64,000 bases of DNA from an uncultured bacterium (GTDB lineage: Bacteria; Edwardsbacteria; AC1; EtOH8): positions 682,001-746,000 of the forward strand of contig CALMGM010000005.1 in NCBI GenBank assembly GCA_937863685.1, read 5' to 3'. Of this stretch, positions 8,853 to 17,475 are shown in pieces; positions within the stretch are counted from its first letter, which is position 1; the number at the start of each line of letters is the position of its first letter. Under the pieces are notes generated by a model. It had not been told where the DNA came from. It searched no databases and was given only the letters and a program-made list of their open reading frames with translations. A program made the position numbers and the translations under genes.

Positions 8853-9932
8853 ATGAACAAACTGCCGCCATCGTCCCGGACAAGGCGTTCCTGTTATCAC
8901 AGGGAAAAGCTATGGTTTTTCGGCGGGGCCGGTTTTTATCCCCATGACGTTCTGCTCCGCAAAAACGAGATCCTTGGTTTGACCGGGCAATGGGACCAGG
9001 CCGAAGAAATAACCCAAAAATGTCTTGCGCAGGCAGAATCTTCGGATGACCGGTTCGCTTTGTCCGAATGCATCATGGGGCGGGCGGCTCTTTTATATGT
9101 GCAGGGGCATTATCCGGAAACCTTGGAATTGTATCAAAGAGCCCGAAAGCTCTATGACGAAACAGGCCGGAGAGAACAGTTGGACAGGATGCGTTTAAGC
9201 CTGGGTTCGCTGTACGTGCGGATGGCCCGTTTCGACCAGGCCCGGGAGTGTTACCGGGAAGCCCTAGCCTCGGCCCCCAATGACAAAAGGCTGGAGATGG
9301 GAGTGCGGCTCAACCTGGGCCTGTTGCACATTCAACTGGAGGAATTCCCTGAGGCATACCGGGAATGCCGCCGGGCACTGGAACTGGCTCAGGAATTAGG
9401 CGATCCCAAGGAGATCTACAAGGTCCGGATCAATCTGTGCATAGCCGCCCGGGAGACCGGCCGGCTGGACGAGGCCATGGAGTGCGCCGAGCACACCATC
9501 GCCTTCGCCCAAAAGATAAATGAAAAGCGCGGTTGCGGCATGGGTTACAACAACGCCGCCCTGATCTGGCAGAAGCGCGGTAATCTGGATCAAGCGGTTG
9601 AATATTTTAAGAGGTACCTGAACCTGGCCGAATCGATGAGCGATATGAACAACCAGGCCATAGCCTCCAACAATCTGGCCGGGGCCCTGCTGGAGCAGGG
9701 CGAGTTGGCCGAAGCCGAGAAATATTTTTCCCTGGCCCATGATATCATGAAGAGTTTCGGGAACCGGCTTTACCAGGCCGATTCCCTGTACAACCTGGCC
9801 CGGGCACGTCGGGCCGCCCTCGACCTGCCGGGAGCAAGGGATTTCCTGAACCAGGCCCTGGAGATAGCGGAGACCATTCCCGGCAACCCCTATATGGGAA
9901 AATATCTTGACTTGCGAAAAGAACTGGCTTGA
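8853..9932 (+). CDS. TPR-repeat protein (paralogue 1 of 4)
   Basis: A 359-residue soluble protein built almost entirely of tetratricopeptide repeats from about residue 35; helical pairs such as LGSLYVRMARFDQARECYREAL and LGLLHIQLEEFPEAYRECRRAL are clear. There is no signal peptide or catalytic domain. The N-terminal segment RRSCYHREKLWFFGGAGFYP resembles the start of the TPR gene at 51.1 kb (both have basic residues, then LWxxGGxGxFYP), so these are paralogues. A protein-protein adaptor role is all that can be inferred. It lies 20 bases after the lipoprotein gene. Confidence 0.75.
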   Translation: MNKLPPSSRTRRSCYHREKLWFFGGAGFYPHDVLLRKNEILGLTGQWDQAEEITQKCLAQAESSDDRFALSECIMGRAALLYVQGHYPETLELYQRARKLYDETGRREQLDRMRLSLGSLYVRMARFDQARECYREALASAPNDKRLEMGVRLNLGLLHIQLEEFPEAYRECRRALELAQELGDPKEIYKVRINLCIAARETGRLDEAMECAEHTIAFAQKINEKRGCGMGYNNAALIWQKRGNLDQAVEYFKRYLNLAESMSDMNNQAIASNNLAGALLEQGELAEAEKYFSLAHDIMKSFGNRLYQADSLYNLARARRAALDLPGARDFLNQALEIAETIPGNPYMGKYLDLRKELA

Positions 9933-9982
9933 AATACCTTGATTTCATTACCATGATTTTTTCATAAATATCCAACTGTATC

Positions 9983-11689
9983 ATGCTTAAAAAACTCACC
10001 GTAAAAGATTACGCCCTGATAGACTCCCTGGAGGTCGAGTTCTCCCCGGGCCTCAACATCCTCACCGGAGAGACCGGGGCCGGCAAATCCATCCTGATCG
10101 GCGCCCTGGGCCTGGTGTTGGGCGAGCGGGCCGACACCGACAGCGTCCGCAGCGGCGCCAAGACCGCCATGGTGGAGGCCGAATTTTATATCAAAGGTCT
10201 TGACGCCGTAAAGAAGATCTTCGGCGTATTGGACCTCGACTGGTCCGATGAACTGCTGATCCGCCGTGAGATGTCCTCCTCCGGCAAGAGCCGGGCCTTT
10301 GTCAACGACAGCCCTGTCCCCCTGGCCAGCCTGAAGCGGATCGGCGATGCCGTGCTGGATATGCACGGCCAGCATGAGCATCAGTCACTGCTTTACGAAG
10401 ATCGGCATCTGGATTATCTGGACGGCTTTGCCAAGACCTGGCCGGAACGAACGGCTGTTGGCGAACTTTTCCAGCAATACCAGAAGATCAAGGCTGAACT
10501 GGAATCCTTACGAAACAAGGAGCAATTGACCAGGGAAAAATTAGATCTGTATAATTTCCAGATCAAAGAGATCGAATCAGCCTTGCTGGCCGAAGGCGAA
10601 GAAGAAGATCTGGAAAGCCAGCGGACAATTTTGGAGAATTCTGAAAAGCTTTTCTCTCTTTCTTCCCAGAGCTACCAGCTTTTATACCAGCAGGACGGTT
10701 CCATCACCGAGCAGTTCAGCGCTTTGGAGCGGTCGGTCGAGGAGATCGCCGGGATCGATTCCCGCATGGAGCCGGCATTGAGATCGATCTCATCGGTCAA
10801 TGACCAGATCGAGGAGGTCGCCCGGGATTTACGGAAATACCGGGACGGCATCTCTTTTGATCCCCAACGATTGGAGGAGATCCGCAACCGCCTTGACCTG
10901 ATAAGGACCCTCAAGAAAAAATACTCAGGCCGGGAGAACTCCATACCCGCCGTTTTGGACCATTACAAAAAGATCAAGGCCGAAGTGGATTCGGTGGAGC
11001 ACGGCGAGGAGAATATTAAAAAACTGGAGAACGACCTGGAAGCCAAACGGCAGGAGCTGGAAAAATCCTGTCTGGGACTATCGCAAAAGCGGCAGGCCGC
11101 CGCCAAAAAGATGGCCAAGGATGTGGTGACCCAGCTGAAGGACCTGGGAATGGAGAAGGCCGCCTTCAAGGTGGACGTGTCGCAGGATGAGAATGAGGCG
11201 GGAATAGTATACTCAAATAAAAAGAAATATAGGACCGAAAGCTCGGGGATTGATATCGTGAGGTTTTTGATATCCCCCAATCCCGGGGAGGATCTCAAGC
11301 CCCTGGCCAAGATCGCCTCCGGCGGCGAGATCTCCCGGGTGATGTTGGCGGTCAAGACCATTCTTTCGGAGGCCGATGCCGTCCCGGTGCTGGTGTTCGA
11401 CGAGATCGACGCCGGGATCGGCGGACGGATCGCCGAGGCGGTGGGAGTAAAACTCAAGGAGATCTCCTCGGCCCGGCAGGTGCTGTGCATCACCCATCTG
11501 CCGCAGATAGCCTCGCTGGCCAAAAGCCATTACCAGGTGAGCAAGGATGAGAAGAATGGCCGGACCACCACCTCGGTGAACGCCTTAAGCGAAAAAGAGA
11601 AGATCGAGGAGATCGCCCGGATGCTGGGCGGCAGCAAGATCACCGAGACCACGCTGAAGCATGCCCGGGAGATGATAGAGAAGGATTAG
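9983..11689 (+). CDS. recN: DNA repair protein RecN
   Basis: RecN is an SMC-like ATPase acting early in recombinational repair of double-strand breaks. The N-terminal head has Walker A LTGETGAGKSILIGAL (about residues 27-42) and the family-specific MHGQHEHQSLL. A long coiled coil covers about 155-370. The C-terminal head has the signature LAKIASGGEISRVMLAVK and Walker B VLVFDEIDAGIGG, then CITHLPQIASLAKSHYQV. Length 568 is typical. rbfA, nadK and recN are often neighbours. No LexA-type site was recognised upstream. Confidence 0.97.
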   Translation: MLKKLTVKDYALIDSLEVEFSPGLNILTGETGAGKSILIGALGLVLGERADTDSVRSGAKTAMVEAEFYIKGLDAVKKIFGVLDLDWSDELLIRREMSSSGKSRAFVNDSPVPLASLKRIGDAVLDMHGQHEHQSLLYEDRHLDYLDGFAKTWPERTAVGELFQQYQKIKAELESLRNKEQLTREKLDLYNFQIKEIESALLAEGEEEDLESQRTILENSEKLFSLSSQSYQLLYQQDGSITEQFSALERSVEEIAGIDSRMEPALRSISSVNDQIEEVARDLRKYRDGISFDPQRLEEIRNRLDLIRTLKKKYSGRENSIPAVLDHYKKIKAEVDSVEHGEENIKKLENDLEAKRQELEKSCLGLSQKRQAAAKKMAKDVVTQLKDLGMEKAAFKVDVSQDENEAGIVYSNKKKYRTESSGIDIVRFLISPNPGEDLKPLAKIASGGEISRVMLAVKTILSEADAVPVLVFDEIDAGIGGRIAEAVGVKLKEISSARQVLCITHLPQIASLAKSHYQVSKDEKNGRTTTSVNALSEKEKIEEIARMLGGSKITETTLKHAREMIEKD

Positions 11690-11698
11690 CCGCTTTAA

Positions 11699-11740
11699 GG
11701 TCGCAATTTGCGACCTCAAATGGAAATCACAAAATGTGAT
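11699..11740. repeat. Pair of palindromes after recN
   Basis: A perfect 16-base palindrome GGTCGCAATTGCGACC-type sequence (GGTCGCAA/TTGCGACC, 11699-11714) is followed by ATCAC-AAAAT-GTGAT (11726-11740). There is no T-tract, so a rho-independent terminator is unlikely. They could be protein-binding sites, or a mobile palindromic element placed between recN and the HIT-family gene. Confidence 0.5.
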
Positions 11741-11765
11741 AACCAAACATTTATTATTTTATTAC

Positions 11766-12233
11766 ATGGTTCATAAAAGACAAGATTTTAATTGTTTCGG
11801 CTGTTCAATACAAAACGGCGAGCACAAGTTTCCCGGGGGCTTTCTTTACAGCGGCAGGTATTTTAACATCGTCCAGGACCCCTGCATCCCCATCCCCGGC
11901 TTCCTGGTGGTCAATGCTAAAAGGCATATCGCCAGCATCGCTCAATTCACACCATCCGAGACCAAGGAATTTACGCAAATTGTTTATATTGCCCGAAAGG
12001 CCATGCTTGAAGCCCTGGGACTAAAAACCGCTTATCTGGTGCAGGAGGAAAGGTCATGTCACTTTCATCTGTGGATCCTTCCGGAATATGAATGGATGAA
12101 AAAATTCAAACCCGGCATTTCCTCCGCCAGAAAGATCATGAGATATGCAACGGAGCATCTGATAACCAAAAGAGATCAGGGCAACCTGGCAAAATCGATC
12201 CGTAAATTAAAGAAATATTTTAAGGACATATAA
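11766..12233 (+). CDS. HIT-superfamily hydrolase-like protein
   Basis: About 155 residues with an N-terminal CFGC knuckle, a GGFLYSGRYFNIVQDPCIP strand region and the histidine-triad-like motif CHFHLWILP. HIT enzymes hydrolyse or transfer nucleotides through the central His of H-x-H-x-H; here the third His is Trp (HFHLW) while the presumed nucleophile is kept. The ATG at 11766 is preferred over the GTG at 11736, which lies in a palindrome, but neither has a clear Shine-Dalgarno. The stop abuts the next start (Nudix), so the two nucleotide-hydrolase genes are probably co-translated. Confidence 0.7.
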   Translation: MVHKRQDFNCFGCSIQNGEHKFPGGFLYSGRYFNIVQDPCIPIPGFLVVNAKRHIASIAQFTPSETKEFTQIVYIARKAMLEALGLKTAYLVQEERSCHFHLWILPEYEWMKKFKPGISSARKIMRYATEHLITKRDQGNLAKSIRKLKKYFKDI

Positions 12234-12761
12234 ATGCTGCCCGAAAGGCTTTCCCGGGAAATAATATATCAGAGCAAATGGGTGAACCTTTACCGGGACC
12301 AGGTGCGGTTTCCCGACGGGCGCATCATTGACCAGCACCATGTCGTCAGTTTCAATACCGGCGCGGTCGGCGTGATCGTGGCCAATGATAATGATGAGCT
12401 CCTGCTGATAGAATCCTACCGCTATATCAGTCAGTCGATAGGCTGGGAGATACCGGCCGGCGGTATGGAAGAGGATGAGACGATAATGGATGCGGCGCTG
12501 CGCGAGGTCATGGAAGAAACCGGCCATAAGATCGAGGATGTCAGCAAGATATGTTCCTACCACCCATCCAACGGAAGCACTGACCAGGTTTTTAACATTG
12601 TCAAAGCCAGGGCCGTCGGGCATTCCCAGGGATTTGATGCCAACGAAGTAAAAAGCATCAAATGGTTTCCCAAGGCCGTTGTCCGCGAAATGATAAAGAA
12701 CAACGAGATCGCTGACGGAATGTCATTGACCGGTCTGCTCCTTTATTTTTTCAATGAATGA
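12234..12761 (+). CDS. Nudix hydrolase, ADP-ribose pyrophosphatase-like
   Basis: The complete Nudix box GGMEEDETIMDAALREVMEETG lies around residues 81-102 and binds Mg2+ for pyrophosphate-bond cleavage. The upstream stretch VVSFNTGAVGVIV and LLLIESYRYISQSIGWEIPAG is that of the NudF/ADP-ribose pyrophosphatase branch. Substrate specificity cannot be fixed from sequence alone. It starts directly at the HIT gene stop and overlaps the following APH-like gene by 8 bases. Confidence 0.85.
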   Translation: MLPERLSREIIYQSKWVNLYRDQVRFPDGRIIDQHHVVSFNTGAVGVIVANDNDELLLIESYRYISQSIGWEIPAGGMEEDETIMDAALREVMEETGHKIEDVSKICSYHPSNGSTDQVFNIVKARAVGHSQGFDANEVKSIKWFPKAVVREMIKNNEIADGMSLTGLLLYFFNE

Positions 12762-13698
12762 GAATATCATGACCAGCGTCAAACCAGAGGTCACTCAGGA
12801 AAAAATATCAGCGCTGTTGAAAGAGACCTTCAATCAGCCGGTCCGGGAACTGACCCCGGTCCAGGGCGGGCTGGTCGCCCAGACGCTGTCGTTCAAGGCC
12901 GGGGATGGCACATACATCCTGCGGTTCATGTCCGGCAGCATGGAAGCCAGCTACCAGAAGGAAGCCTTCATATACCGGAACTTCGCATCCCCCGAGATCC
13001 CCATTCCTCCGGTCATCAAGACCGGAAAGTTAGATGACCTGTTCTATTGCATCTCCCGCAAGATGCCCGGCCGCGGATTGAAGTCAATGACCAATGACGA
13101 ATACCAACAGATCCTGCCCGGCCTGACCCAAACCCTGCACGCCATTCATAAATCCGACGTCGGCCGCTGGACGGGATACGGCTGGATCGGCGATGACGGC
13201 GCCGGGTTGTTCCCGTCCTGGAAGAGGTTCATCGTCCATGCCAACGAAGAGGAGCGCCCGGACGGATTCTTCGGCAAGTGGCATGTGCTTTTCGAGACCT
13301 CCTTCCTGGAGCGCGCCCGGTTCGATGAATACTACGGCCGGATGCTGCCATTGCTGGAAGCCTGCCCGGAGGACCGTTACCTGCTTCACGGCGGGTATGG
13401 GTATGATAACGTGCTGGCCCAGGACGGCAGGGTGACGGCGGTGCTGGACTGGGAGGCCATGTACGGCGATTTCGCCTATGACATCGCCTGGATAGATTTC
13501 TGGCCGCGCGGCATCGATCATGTTGAACTATTCCGCCGGCATTACGCCGAGAAGGGTATGCCCCTTGAAAACTACCGAGAACGGATAGCTTGCTACAAGC
13601 ATTACATGGGGCTGGACGCCATGAGGTTCTTTGCCAAGACCAACAACCGGGAGGCATACGATTACGTCTGCCAGATCCTGCAAAAACTGAAACCCTGA
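12754..13698 (+). CDS. APH-fold phosphotransferase-like protein with altered catalytic loop
   Basis: The 314-residue protein has the aminoglycoside-phosphotransferase/choline-kinase fold: a nucleotide-binding N-lobe (TYILRFMSG, then EAFIYRNFASPEIPIPPVI), the catalytic loop LLHGGYGYDNVL, and the metal-binding VTAVLDWEAMYGDFAYDIAWIDFW. In the family loop HGDxxxxN the Asp is the catalytic base; here it is Gly, while Asn and the downstream D(W) are kept. It may therefore be inactive, or use another residue. The overall style resembles hygromycin-phosphotransferase relatives. The start at 12754 overlaps the Nudix gene; 12769 is an alternative. Confidence 0.75.
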   Translation: MNENIMTSVKPEVTQEKISALLKETFNQPVRELTPVQGGLVAQTLSFKAGDGTYILRFMSGSMEASYQKEAFIYRNFASPEIPIPPVIKTGKLDDLFYCISRKMPGRGLKSMTNDEYQQILPGLTQTLHAIHKSDVGRWTGYGWIGDDGAGLFPSWKRFIVHANEEERPDGFFGKWHVLFETSFLERARFDEYYGRMLPLLEACPEDRYLLHGGYGYDNVLAQDGRVTAVLDWEAMYGDFAYDIAWIDFWPRGIDHVELFRRHYAEKGMPLENYRERIACYKHYMGLDAMRFFAKTNNREAYDYVCQILQKLKP

Positions 13699-13715
13699 AC
13701 CACCCGGATGCTGGA

Positions 13716-14729
13716 ATGAATGAATTGAAGATAAGAAAAATCAACTTGACCGGAAACGTGACCCACAATCTTTGTTTTCTTTCCCGGGATTTTGACCTGT
13801 CGTTTTATGTAAAATTCAGCTCCTTCACCGGAGAGGCGGGATTGCTTTTTAGGGCGGCTGACCAGAACCATGGACAAGCCATAAAGATCAGCAGGGACAG
13901 CATAACCTTTGTCGAGCATTTTTCGCCCAGCGGCGCCTCGGAACATAAAGAACAGGTGATAAAAAGCAATCTTCAGGTGAATCAGCGTTACAATATCCGG
14001 GTCCTGTTCGTCGGGTCCGAACTGAAAATATCCGTAGATAACCGGATATTATTCAGCAGTACGGTTTCGTCAAGCACCATAGGAAATATATATATATTTG
14101 GCGACCTGGCCGGAAAGGTAAATATTTACCAGATATCCATTTCCTCGCTAGACAAGCAGGCGGATATGGGAGACGCCGTCTTTGTCGACAAGTTCCAGGA
14201 TATCGGCAATTGGGAAATACTCAACGGCCGCTGGCAGGGCAGTTCCAACTGCCTGCGGGGAACTGCAGAGGGGAAAAACATCTATCTGCGGTTAAAGGAA
14301 AAAGTCCCCCAGTCCGGCGGCATATCTTTTTATCTAAAAAACGAAAATGATCTGCGGATGAACTATGGCTCCGGCATTCTGCTGCGATTTTCCCCCGAAA
14401 CCCAAAAAGGCGTTGCCGTCCATTGCTTCCCCAGCCACGGATATATCAGCCTTTACCCCGACTTTGATCTTTCGGTCTATAATGCCAGGACCGAGAGCTG
14501 TTATCCCGGCCTGGAGTTAAAGCACCATCTGCTGTTAAAGCCTAATAGCTGGCATTGCCTTCAGATAAAATTCACCAAAACCCAGTTCTGGACTTATTTT
14601 GACGATGTTTTGATCCACCAGAGCAACAACATCCCGTATCACGACGGCCAGCTTTTTTTGTGCGTCGGCGAACGAAACACCGCACAGTTCAGCGATTTCA
14701 GGCTCTACCGATCGGAAGAAACAGAATGA
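13716..14729 (+). CDS. Protein with two LamG/DUF1080-like beta-sandwich domains
   Basis: The start at 13716 is chosen because the longer ORF runs through the APH-like gene. The 337-residue protein has no signal peptide. Two similar halves are visible: residues about 15-140 (LSFYVKFSSFTGEAGLLFRAADQNHGQAI... FGDLAGKVNIYQISI) and 150-335 (FQDIGNWEILNGRWQG ... GILLRFSPETQKGVAVHCF ... FSDFRLYRS). This is the pattern of concanavalin-like sandwich domains seen in DUF1080 and LamG proteins, which bind or act on carbohydrates. No catalytic residues were identified. Its stop overlaps the pgsA start (ATGA). Confidence 0.6.
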   Translation: MNELKIRKINLTGNVTHNLCFLSRDFDLSFYVKFSSFTGEAGLLFRAADQNHGQAIKISRDSITFVEHFSPSGASEHKEQVIKSNLQVNQRYNIRVLFVGSELKISVDNRILFSSTVSSSTIGNIYIFGDLAGKVNIYQISISSLDKQADMGDAVFVDKFQDIGNWEILNGRWQGSSNCLRGTAEGKNIYLRLKEKVPQSGGISFYLKNENDLRMNYGSGILLRFSPETQKGVAVHCFPSHGYISLYPDFDLSVYNARTESCYPGLELKHHLLLKPNSWHCLQIKFTKTQFWTYFDDVLIHQSNNIPYHDGQLFLCVGERNTAQFSDFRLYRSEETE

Positions 14730-15244
14730 ATCTTCCCAACATCCTTTCCCTGTTGCGCATAGCCCTGATGCCGGCGGTACTGTTCTGCCTCAGGGAAGAA
14801 AAAACGATTCCGTTGCTGATACTGATGCTCCTGGCGGTGGCCACCGATTATTTTGACGGATTTTTGGCCCGGAAGCTGGGCAAGATATCGGAGCTGGGAA
14901 AGATTATTGATCCCCTGGCCGACAAGATCTGCCTGGACTCGATGGTCTTGGCCCTTTCCCTGTGGCGGGGTTTCCCCTGGTGGGCCACCGGACTGATAAT
15001 ATTGCGCGATGTCCTGATCCTGGCCGGCGGCCTGTTGGTGATCAAAAGGATGAAACAGATCCCGGTCTCCAACTGGCCGGGGAAATTTGCGGTCACTTTT
15101 CTTTCGGCCGCCATATTTTTCTATGTACTTAATTGGCAGCCATGGGGCCTGTATCTGCTGTATGTTTCTCTCTTGCTGATCCTGGTATCGGGGATTACGT
15201 ACCTCCAAACAATGCTCGAACATTCCAAAAAACATATCCTTTGA
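14726..15244 (+). CDS. pgsA: CDP-alcohol phosphatidyltransferase (phosphatidylglycerophosphate synthase-like)
   Basis: An integral membrane enzyme transferring a phosphatidyl group from CDP-diacylglycerol to an alcohol, probably glycerol-3-phosphate. The full signature D-G-x2-A-R-x8-G-x3-D-x3-D is present as DGFLARKLGKISELGKIIDPLAD near residues 44-66. The N-terminus MNLPNILSLLRI is that of PgsA, and about five hydrophobic helices cover the 172 residues. The ATG at 14726 overlaps the previous stop by four bases; the longer track start is rejected. Specificity for glycerophosphate is inferred from the N-terminus and length. Confidence 0.88.
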   Translation: MNLPNILSLLRIALMPAVLFCLREEKTIPLLILMLLAVATDYFDGFLARKLGKISELGKIIDPLADKICLDSMVLALSLWRGFPWWATGLIILRDVLILAGGLLVIKRMKQIPVSNWPGKFAVTFLSAAIFFYVLNWQPWGLYLLYVSLLLILVSGITYLQTMLEHSKKHIL

Positions 15245-15251
15245 TTTGTTC

Positions 15252-15327
15252 GTCATTCCCGCGAATGCGGGAATCCAGGAAATATTCTATAGATCAAAAC
15301 ATGGATTCCCATTTGCATGGGAATGAC
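15252..15327. repeat. Composite inverted-repeat element (GTCATTCCCGC family)
   Basis: GTCATTCCCGCGAATGCGGGAATCCA is followed 22 bases later by its near reverse complement TGGATTCCCATTTGCATGGGAATGAC. Single-arm relatives lie at 33057-33084 and 38520-38547. It has no coding capacity and sits between pgsA and the DUF362 gene. Confidence 0.8.
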
Positions 15328-15346
15328 AAAGGGAAAGGAACACCTT

Positions 15347-16450
15347 ATGCCCAGCAAAGTATACTTCGCCAATTTCCGGGAGACTGCCGAACGGAACATG
15401 TTTGACAAGATCGATCTCCTGCTGGACCAGCTGCCGCTGTCCTCGGCCTTCCAAAAGGGCGACCTGGTGGCGGTCAAGGTGCATTTCGGCGAGCGGGGCA
15501 ACACCGCCTTCATCCCCTCCTACTACGTCCGCCGGGTGGTAGACAAGATCAAGGAGTTTGGCGGCAAGCCATTCGTCACCGATGCCAACACCCTGTATGT
15601 AGGCACCCGCTCCAACTCGGTCGATCACCTGGAGACCGCCGCCATCCACGGCTTCACCCGCGACACCCTGGGCTGTCCGGTGCTGATAGCCGACGGCCTG
15701 CGGGGCGGCTCCTACGTGGAGGTCGAGGTGGACGGCAGACATTTCAAGAAGGTAAAGCTGGCCCACGATCTGGTCAAGGCCGACTCCATAATCTGCGTTA
15801 CCCATTTCAAGGGACACGAGCTGGCTGGCTTCGGCGGTTCGATCAAGAACCTGGGGATGGGCGGAGGGGCCCGGGGCGGCAAGCTGGCCATGCATTCCGA
15901 TGTGGCCCCCATCATCAAGGCCGAAAAGTGCATCGCCTGCGGCAAGTGCGCCGCCAATTGCCCGTCCGACGCCATCACAATAGACAAGTTCGCGGCTATT
16001 GACCCAAAAAAATGCATCGGCTGCGGCTCCTGCATCGTGGTCTGCCCCACCCACGCCTGCCGCAACGGCTGGGACAGCGGGGCCCAGAAGATGCAGGAGA
16101 AAATGGTGGAGCATCTGGCCGGGTTTGTGAAGCACAAAAAGGACCGGATCGCCTATCTTAATTTCATCATGAATGTCTCTCCGGCCTGCGACTGCTACGG
16201 CCACGCCGATCACGCCATAGTGCCGGACATCGGCATCTGCGCCTCGCTGGATCCGGTGGCCATTGACGCCGCCAGCAATGCCTTGGTGATGGCCGCGCCC
16301 GGGCATAGGGATTCGGAGCTGAAGAAGGCCCTGGAGCCAGGCAGCGATAAGTTCCGTGACATATATCCCGGCACGGACTGGAATGTGCAACTGGATCATG
16401 CTGAAAAAATGGGGCTGGGCAGCAAGAAATATGAGTTGGTGGCGATTTAA
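15347..16450 (+). CDS. DUF362 protein with two 4Fe-4S clusters
   Basis: A 367-residue cytoplasmic protein with an N-terminal DUF362 domain (VAVKVHFGERGNTAFIPSYYVRRVVD, CVTHFKGHELAGFGGSIKNLGMG) and a 2[4Fe-4S] ferredoxin insert at about residues 190-245 (CIACGKCAANCP and CIGCGSCIVVCP). The C-terminal SPACDCYGHADHAIVPDIGICASLDPVAIDAA completes the family. The biochemical activity is unestablished; an electron-transfer or iron-sulfur role is likely. The ATG at 15347 after AAAGGAAC is used; the earlier ATG at 15317 lies inside the palindromic repeat. Confidence 0.85.
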   Translation: MPSKVYFANFRETAERNMFDKIDLLLDQLPLSSAFQKGDLVAVKVHFGERGNTAFIPSYYVRRVVDKIKEFGGKPFVTDANTLYVGTRSNSVDHLETAAIHGFTRDTLGCPVLIADGLRGGSYVEVEVDGRHFKKVKLAHDLVKADSIICVTHFKGHELAGFGGSIKNLGMGGGARGGKLAMHSDVAPIIKAEKCIACGKCAANCPSDAITIDKFAAIDPKKCIGCGSCIVVCPTHACRNGWDSGAQKMQEKMVEHLAGFVKHKKDRIAYLNFIMNVSPACDCYGHADHAIVPDIGICASLDPVAIDAASNALVMAAPGHRDSELKKALEPGSDKFRDIYPGTDWNVQLDHAEKMGLGSKKYELVAI

Positions 16451-16495
16451 TAGTATCTATTGTTAACGATTTATACCAAAGGTTAGATTCTTCTC

Positions 16496-16876
16496 TGCCA
16501 TTTCTGTCCGGGCAGAAATGGCAAAAGACCCGCCGGGGGCGCAGGGCTTAACATTTATTTCACGGCTTATGTATCTAACGATGTTTTGGCGAGGATAGCA
16601 CACGCTACGAAGCATTTATTGATTTTGTATTGTTTTCGGCTGTCACTCGCACCGCGCCCCCGGACCCCATTTTGGGACGTGGAGTCCGCTTAGCTTAACC
16701 TGTAAATATTTACAGGTTAAGCTGGGTCTTAGGGGACGGCTACGGTCAGCGTTGCTGGTACATTAGCCGTAGTAATAATAAGAATGGCGGGTGAAAATTT
16801 TGCTATCCTTATTTATGCTAGTTTGCCGTCTCCTAAAACTTCTCTTTGGAGCTTTCTCTTAGTTATAAGAGAAAGC
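16496..16876. other. Gene-free region rich in inverted repeats; possible structured RNA or mobile palindrome
   Basis: The 481 bases between the DUF362 gene and the GNAT gene hold no convincing ORF. Stems seen: TGCCATTTCTG/CAGAAATGGCA (16496-16523, 6-base loop); CCGGGGGCGC (16533-16542) with GCGCCCCCGG (16654-16663); a perfect 32-base palindrome centred at 16707/16708 (AGCTTAACCTGTAAAT and its complement); TTAGGGGACGGC (16729-16740) with GCCGTCTCCTAA (16825-16836, one G-U); CTACGG with CCGTAG (16740-16745/16767-16772); and GCTTTCTCTT/AAGAGAAAGC (16851-16876). Nested long-range pairing suggests a folded RNA or a non-coding mobile element. Orientation is unknown. Confidence 0.45.
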
Positions 16877-16931
16877 GGGAAGCCCTCATCCCGGTAAATT
16901 ATAATTTGAGTTATAAATCGCAGTAATTAAA

Positions 16932-17456
16932 GTGCAGTCCCGCATTCCCATACTAAAAACCGCCGGATTAATTCTGCGCACTCCCCGGCCCGAAGAGATG
17001 CTCTATATTAAAAAACTCTGGGCCGACCCTTTGACCATGGCCGAGGTGGGCGGACCCATTCATCTCACCGACGAACAGGCCCATAAATGGTACGCCCGGA
17101 TGGTCTCCCCAGGAAGCGAGACGGATAGGTATTTTCTAATATTCAATAATGATGACCAGCCGATGGGCGAGATCAGCTTTCATCGCTATGAGCAATCTAC
17201 TGGCACCGCCGAGTTCAACATCAAAATCGAACATTGCTATCGCGGCCAGGGCTATGCCAGCAAGGCCATTCCCCTGCTGCTCAGATATTTCTTCTTCGAT
17301 TTCGGGGGGAAAGTAATGTGCGACCCGGTGGCGTTGGACAACCGGCCCGGCCAGAAGGCCCTTGTCAAACTCGGCTTCAAAAAGGATGCTTCCCGCCGGA
17401 ATGTCTGCCTTTTAAGGATGACCAAAGAGGAATTCATTGATATCTACGGAGAATAA
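16932..17456 (+). CDS. GNAT-family N-acetyltransferase
   Basis: A 174-residue acetyltransferase of the RimJ/RimL-like type (Acetyltransf_3). Strand and loop pattern: LILRTPRPEEMLYIKKLWADP at the N-terminus, YFLIFNNDDQPMGEISFHRY in the core, and the acetyl-CoA pyrophosphate loop as YRGQGYASKAIPLLLRYFF, followed by ALDNRPGQKALVKLGFKKD. The acceptor is unknown. The start is a GTG; a TATAAT lies 27 bases upstream (16900-16905) without a clear -35 box, so the gene may have its own promoter within the structured region's 3' flank. Confidence 0.8.
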   Translation: MQSRIPILKTAGLILRTPRPEEMLYIKKLWADPLTMAEVGGPIHLTDEQAHKWYARMVSPGSETDRYFLIFNNDDQPMGEISFHRYEQSTGTAEFNIKIEHCYRGQGYASKAIPLLLRYFFFDFGGKVMCDPVALDNRPGQKALVKLGFKKDASRRNVCLLRMTKEEFIDIYGE

Positions 17457-17475
17457 TTAATTCAAAGGAGCGATT

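Noticed and set aside
11699-11740. Terminator after recN
   Set aside because: The palindromes lack a T-run and one has no loop, so an intrinsic terminator is unlikely.
13590-13715. Upstream start of the LamG-like ORF
   Set aside because: It runs inside the APH-like gene in another frame, and no ribosome site precedes it.
16561-16700. tmRNA or riboswitch in the gene-free region
   Set aside because: The start GGGGGCGC is reminiscent of tmRNA, but no resume ORF, no tRNA-like ends and no known riboswitch core were found.
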